NCBI GenBank assembly: GCA_016719395.1
Contig: JADJZF010000007.1
Span: 238,455-302,454 of the forward strand
DNA from: Candidatus Amarobacter glycogenicus
GTDB taxonomy: Bacteria; Chloroflexota; Dehalococcoidia; Tepidiformales; Tepidiformaceae
Direction: 5' to 3'
DNA: 64,000 nucleotides
In this document: piece by piece, positions 59,467 through 64,000 of the stretch
How the letters are laid out: each line of letters opens with the position of its first letter
Numbering within the stretch: position 1 is the stretch's first letter
Notes under the pieces: generated by a model
Database searches by the model: none
Told to the model about the DNA's origin: nothing
What the model saw: the letters and a program-made list of their open reading frames with translations, nothing else
Made by a program: the position numbers and the translations under genes

Positions 59467-61739
59467 GCACCCGGCGCGACGGCCCCACGCTGCTCGCCCT
59501 CGCTACGATCCTCGCCCTCGCCGCCGCTCTGCGGGTCTTTTTTTGGTACGGGCTCGTCCTCGCCGATCCCTTCGCCTACGCCGATGCCTCCGCCAGCATC
59601 GCCCGCGGCCTGCCCGTCTTCGACCACAAGTCGCTGGGCAGCCTGTACTACACCCAGTACCTTCGCCTCAGCCTGGAAGTTCCCGCCGCCGCCTTCTACT
59701 GGCTCTTCGGTCCGGGCGAGATCCAGTCGATCGCCTTTCCGTTCTTCTGCTCACTGGCTGCGGCGGTCCTCGGCTTCCTCGTCGCGCTCCGCGTCTCTGG
59801 CGACCGTTTCGCCGGCCTCATTGCCGCCTTCATCGCGGTCACCTTCCCCGAAGCTGTCATCAACTCCACCCAGTTCCTGCCCGATACCGTAGCGGCCTTT
59901 TTCTCGGTCGCGACGGTCCTGGCTTTCTGGCATGCCCTGGACTCTCCCCAGAAGCCGTGGCGCCACCGTGCCATTCTATTCGCGCTCACCGGCCTCCTCT
60001 GGGCGCTCGCCTTCTACGCCCGCCAGACGGCGCTCGGACTCGCCCTGCCGCTCGCCGGGCTCGTCCTCTACCGCCGCCGCTTCGACTTCACCATGCTCTG
60101 GGGCGTCCCTCCCGCACTCGCCGTCGCCACGGCCATGAGCCTTCTCCTTCTCGCTCTCGGCGGTGAACCGTTCGAAGACATTCGCACCGTCATCGGCGAA
60201 GGGCGCGGCTCCCAGCCCGGCGCCCTGATGTACACCGACGTCGACTGGACCTATCTGGAGACATTCACCCGTGACAGGAAGTTCATCCCGCTCACAGGCG
60301 TCACCCTCCTTGGCACGGCGTTCATCGCACTCACCTGGCGAGACCATCCTCAACAGCGCCGCCAGGTGGTCTCGCTCTTGATCGTCATTGCCGGGCTCTA
60401 CCTGTACTTCGAGCACCTCATGCGCCTCCCTAGCCTCTACTCCTGGTGGAAGGAGCCGCGCTACGTCCTCGCCATGGTGCCTTTCCTCGCTGCACTGGCC
60501 GGCGTCGGCCTCACCCGCTGGCGCGCCGGCGTCCAGCCACCCTACCGTCGTGCAGTCGATGCCTACATCGCCGTGCTCCTCGCCTCCCTGCTCGCCTTCA
60601 ACGTAGCTTCGGTCGACGCAGACCACGACTACTGGCGCGGCCATCGCGTCGACCGCCTCGCCCTCGATGTCGCGAACTTCCTCGACTCCCGCCCCGAATC
60701 CGTCGTCTACACATGGGACGACGATCTCTCCCGCTACATGAGCTTCCACACGGGCCTCGACCGAACGTCGTACTACGAACGGCTCACCGGGGTCGGCTAC
60801 ACACTCAACCGCTTCGACTCGCAGGGCAGGACATGGGTTACTCCCGGCAGCCTCGTGGTCATCAGCCCGCATCAGGACCACTGGTCGAAGCCCACTGCCC
60901 ACGCGCCTCACTGGGAGAAGGTCTGGAGCGACCCATCCGGGGCCTCAGTCTGGCTCGTCCCCGAGGCCCCTGGCCCCGTGACGACGCTGCGCCTTTCCAC
61001 GAGCATCGGCGCGAATGTCACCGCGACGGCAGCCGGGCTCTCCAGCGAACGCCTCTTCCCCCAGCAGCATGCGGTCCTCACCCTCAGCTTCCAGAACTCC
61101 GCCGCCGCGTCGGCGACCATCTCCCTCGGCCTCAAGTGCGGCGAATCGACACTCGCCCTCCGGGAAGTCAACGCCGCTCCGGGGATGACTTCCACCTCGC
61201 TCGACTTCCCCGCAGCCATCGACCCGGACTCCCCTGAACACGACTGTTCGGTGATGGCGCGCACGGACAGCGAGATCTGGCGGCCACTGCTCCCCCTCGA
61301 GGTCGGATTCATCACGGCATTCGAACCGGAGCTGAACTTCTCGTTCGACCCGGAGTTGGAGCGGGACCGCGCCTCCGGTTGGTACCGTTTCGACAATGCG
61401 CGCTACGAAGGCGGCCGCGCACTCGTCGCCATCGCCCCCTGGCAACCGCTTCGCCTCGAAGCCTCCTCCTTCCCGGCGGTGAAGCGTGGGTCGACCTCGG
61501 CCTCTACGACTACGGCGAATCCGCGGTCAACGGCATCAGTGGAATTCGGCGGGCCGCCCCACGTCGTGGAGTGGTCCGAACCCACCGCTGGTGTCATCCA
61601 CCGCGTACTGCACTTCGAAAACGTCCAACCCGGCGCCACGCTTACTATCTCCGTTCTCCAGCAAGGCCAACAGGGGCTCATCATCGACGATGTCGTCGTC
61701 TCGACGATCCCCCCGCCGTCAGGCGAATCGGCCGGGTGA
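59463..61739 (+). CDS. GT-C fold (ArnT/PMT-like) membrane glycosyltransferase
   Basis: A 758-residue membrane protein. There are about eleven spans in the first ~430 residues, with an acidic first loop (LADPFAYADASASIARG) that fits the GT-C catalytic region of family 39/ArnT-like enzymes. The C-terminal ~300 residues are an extracytoplasmic beta-rich region. At about 61475-61541 the reading frame gives a Ser/Thr-rich stretch, while the next frame reads GGEAWVDLGLYDYGESAVNG, so a pair of compensating indels probably scrambles ~20 residues. It would transfer a sugar from a polyprenyl donor to a lipid or protein. Confidence 0.8.
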   Translation: MSTRRDGPTLLALATILALAAALRVFFWYGLVLADPFAYADASASIARGLPVFDHKSLGSLYYTQYLRLSLEVPAAAFYWLFGPGEIQSIAFPFFCSLAAAVLGFLVALRVSGDRFAGLIAAFIAVTFPEAVINSTQFLPDTVAAFFSVATVLAFWHALDSPQKPWRHRAILFALTGLLWALAFYARQTALGLALPLAGLVLYRRRFDFTMLWGVPPALAVATAMSLLLLALGGEPFEDIRTVIGEGRGSQPGALMYTDVDWTYLETFTRDRKFIPLTGVTLLGTAFIALTWRDHPQQRRQVVSLLIVIAGLYLYFEHLMRLPSLYSWWKEPRYVLAMVPFLAALAGVGLTRWRAGVQPPYRRAVDAYIAVLLASLLAFNVASVDADHDYWRGHRVDRLALDVANFLDSRPESVVYTWDDDLSRYMSFHTGLDRTSYYERLTGVGYTLNRFDSQGRTWVTPGSLVVISPHQDHWSKPTAHAPHWEKVWSDPSGASVWLVPEAPGPVTTLRLSTSIGANVTATAAGLSSERLFPQQHAVLTLSFQNSAAASATISLGLKCGESTLALREVNAAPGMTSTSLDFPAAIDPDSPEHDCSVMARTDSEIWRPLLPLEVGFITAFEPELNFSFDPELERDRASGWYRFDNARYEGGRALVAIAPWQPLRLEASSFPAVKRGSTSASTTTANPRSTASVEFGGPPHVVEWSEPTAGVIHRVLHFENVQPGATLTISVLQQGQQGLIIDDVVVSTIPPPSGESAG

Positions 61740-61798
61740 CCGTCCCCTGCCATGGGCGTTAGACTCAGTCCCCGTCATCTCAGGTTGGAGGCCACCCA

Positions 61799-62637
61799 GT
61801 GTCCGAGTACGCACACCCCGAACTCCTCGCCGAACCAGATTGGCTCCAGGCCAACCTCGATAACCCGAATGTCCGCGTCATAGATTGCGCCACGCTCGAG
61901 GCTTACCGCCGCGCACACATCCCCGGCGCGGTCCAACTCCCCGTCCACTACTACATCAAGGAAGAGGATCCTGAGGGCTCAGACCACGGGACGCTCGTGA
62001 TGCCTCCGAAGCAGTTCAAGAACTCATGGCCAGGCTCGGTGTCTCGGACGATACCTCGTCGTGACCTACGACGACAACAACGCGCTCGTCGCCTCGCGTC
62101 TCTGGTGGGTGCTGAAGCATACGGCCACACCAACGCGAAGGTCCTTAACGGTGGCTGGCACCGGTGGATGACCGAGGCCGGCCGGTGACATTCCACGCCA
62201 CCCGCGCGCCGAAGGGCAGCTTCACCGCATCGCCCAACCCGGACATCAACGCGACCGTCGAGTTCCTCAAGGAACATCACGCCAGCCCAAATTGCCAGGT
62301 ACTCGACGCCCGCACCGACGGCGAGTGGGACGGCACCAACGATCGCGGCAACAAGCGAGTCGGCCGCGTGCCGGGCGCCCACCACCTCGAATGGCTCCGA
62401 TTCGTCCACACCGATGATTCACGGAAGTTCCTGCCCGCCGCCGAGATCCAGGCACTCCTCGATGGCGCCGGAATCGAACGCGGCAAGCCAACTATCACCT
62501 ATTGCCAGGGTGGAATTCGCGCCGCACACGCCGCCTTTACCATGGAACTCCTCGGTTATGACAACGTCCGCGTCTACGACGGTTCCATGCGCGAATGGGC
62601 CAACCGCGAAGATACTCCCCTCACCACCACCGCCTGA
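61799..62637 (+). pseudogene. Two-domain rhodanese (thiosulfate sulfurtransferase), frame-broken
   Basis: A SseA-like sulfurtransferase of about 280 residues if repaired. Domain 1 begins at the GTG at 61799 (segment VRVIDCATLEAYRRAHIPGAVQLP). Domain 2 carries the active-site loop YCQGGIRAAH (about 62510). Three single-base losses (about 62017, 62053 and 62120) together restore the frame, and a fourth at about 62175 then breaks it, so domain 2 is read in another frame to 62637. Four losses within 160 bp are hard to attribute to ordinary decay when the flanks are perfectly conserved. Confidence 0.85.
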
Positions 62638-62683
62638 GATCGGGACTTGTTCTTCGCCACGACGCGAGCACCGTAGAGGTGGC

Positions 62684-63158
62684 TCAAGAGATCCCGACGA
62701 GTAGACGGTCGTCGAATTCGAAGTTTTCGGGGCCCGAGAAGACAATCCGGGCGAAGTCGGAGTGACTGGGATTCAGCAAGAAATTCGACTCTCGCGGGCT
62801 AACCGCCGAGGGAATCCGCAGAACCGCCGTGGCCCCGGAAAGCACCCAGTTCGAACCAAAGTCCGCGAGAGGTGTCGGCGCCGGGAACGTCCGCCAGCCC
62901 TCCGACAGCAAAACAGCGGGAACGTCAGCGATAGCCAGGTCGTCCGGGATCAGCACTCGGGAAGGCGACGAACTGGATTGCCGGGCGCCCGCCGCCCGAA
63001 TGCACCATCACTTCCAGCTGTGCCAGCGAGAGCGAAGACGATACGTAGATGCACCGCGTGCCTGGATGGTGCCAGCGCCCGGGGTGCGCGACCGACCCGT
63101 CCCCGGAGAAAGCGGAAGCGGCCCTGCGCAGAGATGTCAGGCGCCACGCAACTGGCAT
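62684..63158 (-). pseudogene. RES-domain toxin, frame-broken
   Basis: A RES-type toxin (family known to deplete NAD+), about 155 residues if repaired. The N-terminal part (63158-62925) reads AWRLTS, then PGRWHHPGTRCIYVSSSLSLAQLE, giving the conserved Arg, Tyr, Ser and Glu. The C-terminal part (62956-62684) in another frame reads LIPDDLAIADVPAV and VLRIPSAVSPRESNFLLNPSH, the conserved RES ending. The frame breaks at about 62945. The ATG at 63158 directly abuts the antitoxin stop. Toxin inactivation is often real, but the neighbouring genes also carry indels. Confidence 0.8.
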
Positions 63159-63845
63159 TTAGCTGAAGATGCCCTCTTCAAGCAGGAACAGGATGTCCCT
63201 CGCCTCCGCCACGCCATCGACTCCTTTCTGACACAGGCCCCTTGGCGTGGCCCCTCCTATCGATCGATTTGGGGCGTCGAGCCAAGCCAGAGCGTCCTCA
63301 ATCGAACCGAAGATCGTCGCCGCCTCCGACAGAAGGTCGAGGTTGGCCTGGGTGTTCTCGAACTGCCGACGCTTCGAAGCCACAGCAGAGGTGATGGTGG
63401 TTGAGTTGGGTTCCACGGTGCCACCGAGTTCCCACGGGGACCAGTGCGTCACCTTCTGAGGGAGTGTCTTCGCCTCTGCGACCCACTTCTCCACTTCGGC
63501 GGCGGTCGGTGTTCGACGGACGAGGCTCTTCGCCGCGTTCACCTCTTCTAGCTTCGCGTGGAGGTTGTCGGGGCGACGCGTGGCAAGTTCCTTCACTGTG
63601 TCGACGCCGGCTGCTTCGAGCAGGTCGGAATACTCCGAGCCGACACCCTTGATTCGCATGAGGTCGGCGCGGTTTACCCACTCGAGCACGCGCTGGGGGG
63701 TGACACCCGTCTTCTCGGCGAGTGCCTGGCGGTCCGACGCCGAGCCGGCTGTGTCGAGCAACGCCTCGACGGTGGCGATACCAGCGCCTTCGAGCGCCGC
63801 GGCGTACTTTTCGCCGATTCCTTCAATCTCGATGATCTTCGTCAT
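63159..63845 (-). CDS. Antitoxin: DUF4332-like HhH domain joined to Xre/MbcA/ParS toxin-binding domain
   Basis: A 228-residue protein directly upstream of the RES toxin. Residues 1-134 are a DUF4332-like tandem helix-hairpin-helix domain (IEGIGEKYAAALEGAGI; RIKGVGSEYSDLLEAAGVDT). Residues about 166-228 match the C-terminal toxin-binding domain of Xre/MbcA/ParS antitoxins (ATIFGSIEDALAWLDAPN ... GVAEARDILFLLEEGIFS). The normal N-terminal Xre helix-turn-helix is missing and HhH takes its place. Alternatively two genes lie here, the second starting at a GTG near residue 144, joined by an indel. The same HhH domain ends the NuoG-like protein. Confidence 0.75.
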   Translation of the reverse strand: MTKIIEIEGIGEKYAAALEGAGIATVEALLDTAGSASDRQALAEKTGVTPQRVLEWVNRADLMRIKGVGSEYSDLLEAAGVDTVKELATRRPDNLHAKLEEVNAAKSLVRRTPTAAEVEKWVAEAKTLPQKVTHWSPWELGGTVEPNSTTITSAVASKRRQFENTQANLDLLSEAATIFGSIEDALAWLDAPNRSIGGATPRGLCQKGVDGVAEARDILFLLEEGIFS

Positions 63846-63958
63846 CTGTGGATTCCATTCTACAGGGGCCTTACCTGAATTCTAGCACCCATCGGTCTTG
63901 GGCCAGCAGCTGAATTCCGTACCAGTCATGTCCAAGTCCGCCGAGGCACCAAACACAA

Positions 63959-63992
63959 AGAGGCCCGCGAAATTCGCGGGCCTCTCGTGTGT
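63959..63992 (-). terminator. Intrinsic terminator for a gene beyond the right edge
   Basis: A perfect 12-bp stem (63959-63970 with 63974-63985). The T-containing tail (TTTGTGTTT) is on the minus-strand side, so it probably ends a leftward gene outside the window before the antitoxin promoter. Confidence 0.7.
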
Positions 63993-64000
63993 TCGGAGTG

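Noticed and set aside
1..64000. CRISPR arrays, insertion sequences, prophage or integrase genes
   Set aside because: No regularly spaced direct repeats, transposase motifs (DDE, HUH), integrase motifs or flanking target duplications were seen. The tRNA-Ala gene is not followed by an integrase or a repeated 3' end.

Overview
The window is GC-rich, strongly third-position GC-biased bacterial DNA with tightly packed genes on both strands. The gene content suggests a single-membrane Chloroflexota, possibly the Dehalococcoidia/Tepidiformales side. It has a Tad pilus locus without a secretin, two CaiB/BaiF CoA-transferases, two luciferase-like (F420/FMN-type) oxidoreductases and a CGDDDD-type lipoprotein. 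Many start codons sit 7-9 nt after a TAnnnT -10 box (leaderless transcripts). The phylum assignment is an inference; no rRNA gene is present to confirm it.

Layout. 1-7.5 kb: an M1 aminopeptidase cut by the window edge, a tandem SnoaL-like protein, a plant-type ketol-acid reductoisomerase, and an overlapping operon of two CoA-transferases around a small unknown protein. 7.5-14.1 kb: a sulfate assimilation locus. cysH-cysC-cysD-cysN and a PNaS-type transporter form one overlapping operon, divergent from a siroheme sulfite/nitrite reductase across a 12-bp inverted repeat. 14-17.7 kb: hemB, purU and small unknown genes. 18-21.8 kb: a peptide/nickel-type ABC importer (binding protein with a broken 3' end, two permeases) and tRNA-Ala(GGC). 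21.9-25.8 kb: a zinc alcohol dehydrogenase, a small Cys-rich protein, a carboxymuconolactone-decarboxylase-like protein and an unusual phosphodiesterase.

25.8-29.0 kb holds two copies of one module. Each has a tiny upstream ORF, an alpha/beta-hydrolase-like protein fused to a LuxR-type HTH whose catalytic residues look lost, and a short single-span membrane protein whose Shine-Dalgarno is paired in a hairpin. 29-34.2 kb: NuoI-like and NuoG-like proteins (the latter with a C-terminal DUF4332-like domain) and two PAP2 phosphatases. 34.6-40.3 kb: a His-rich membrane protein, a luciferase-like oxidoreductase, a cupin, a lone Lrp/AsnC ligand domain, LepA and an isoprenylcysteine-methyltransferase-like protein.

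40.4-49.7 kb is a complete Tad/Flp pilus locus: flp, tadE, a tadG-like vWA protein, cpaB, tadZ, tadA, tadB, tadC, with a convergent prepilin peptidase. 49.7-59.3 kb carries catabolic and oxidative genes: M20 peptidase, MarR regulator with a Clp-N-like protein, luciferase-like oxidoreductase, Baeyer-Villiger-type monooxygenase, acetolactate-synthase-like enzyme, propeller lipoprotein and a frame-broken aldo/keto reductase. 59.4-64 kb: a GT-C membrane glycosyltransferase preceded by a coupled mini-ORF, a frame-broken two-domain sulfurtransferase, and a RES-type toxin (frame-broken) behind an antitoxin in which a DUF4332-like helix-hairpin-helix domain is joined to an Xre/MbcA/ParS-type toxin-binding domain.

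Small indels recur in otherwise well-conserved genes (19.4, 50.2, 59.1, 61.5, 62.0-62.2 and 62.9 kb). Assembly error is the first explanation to test for these.
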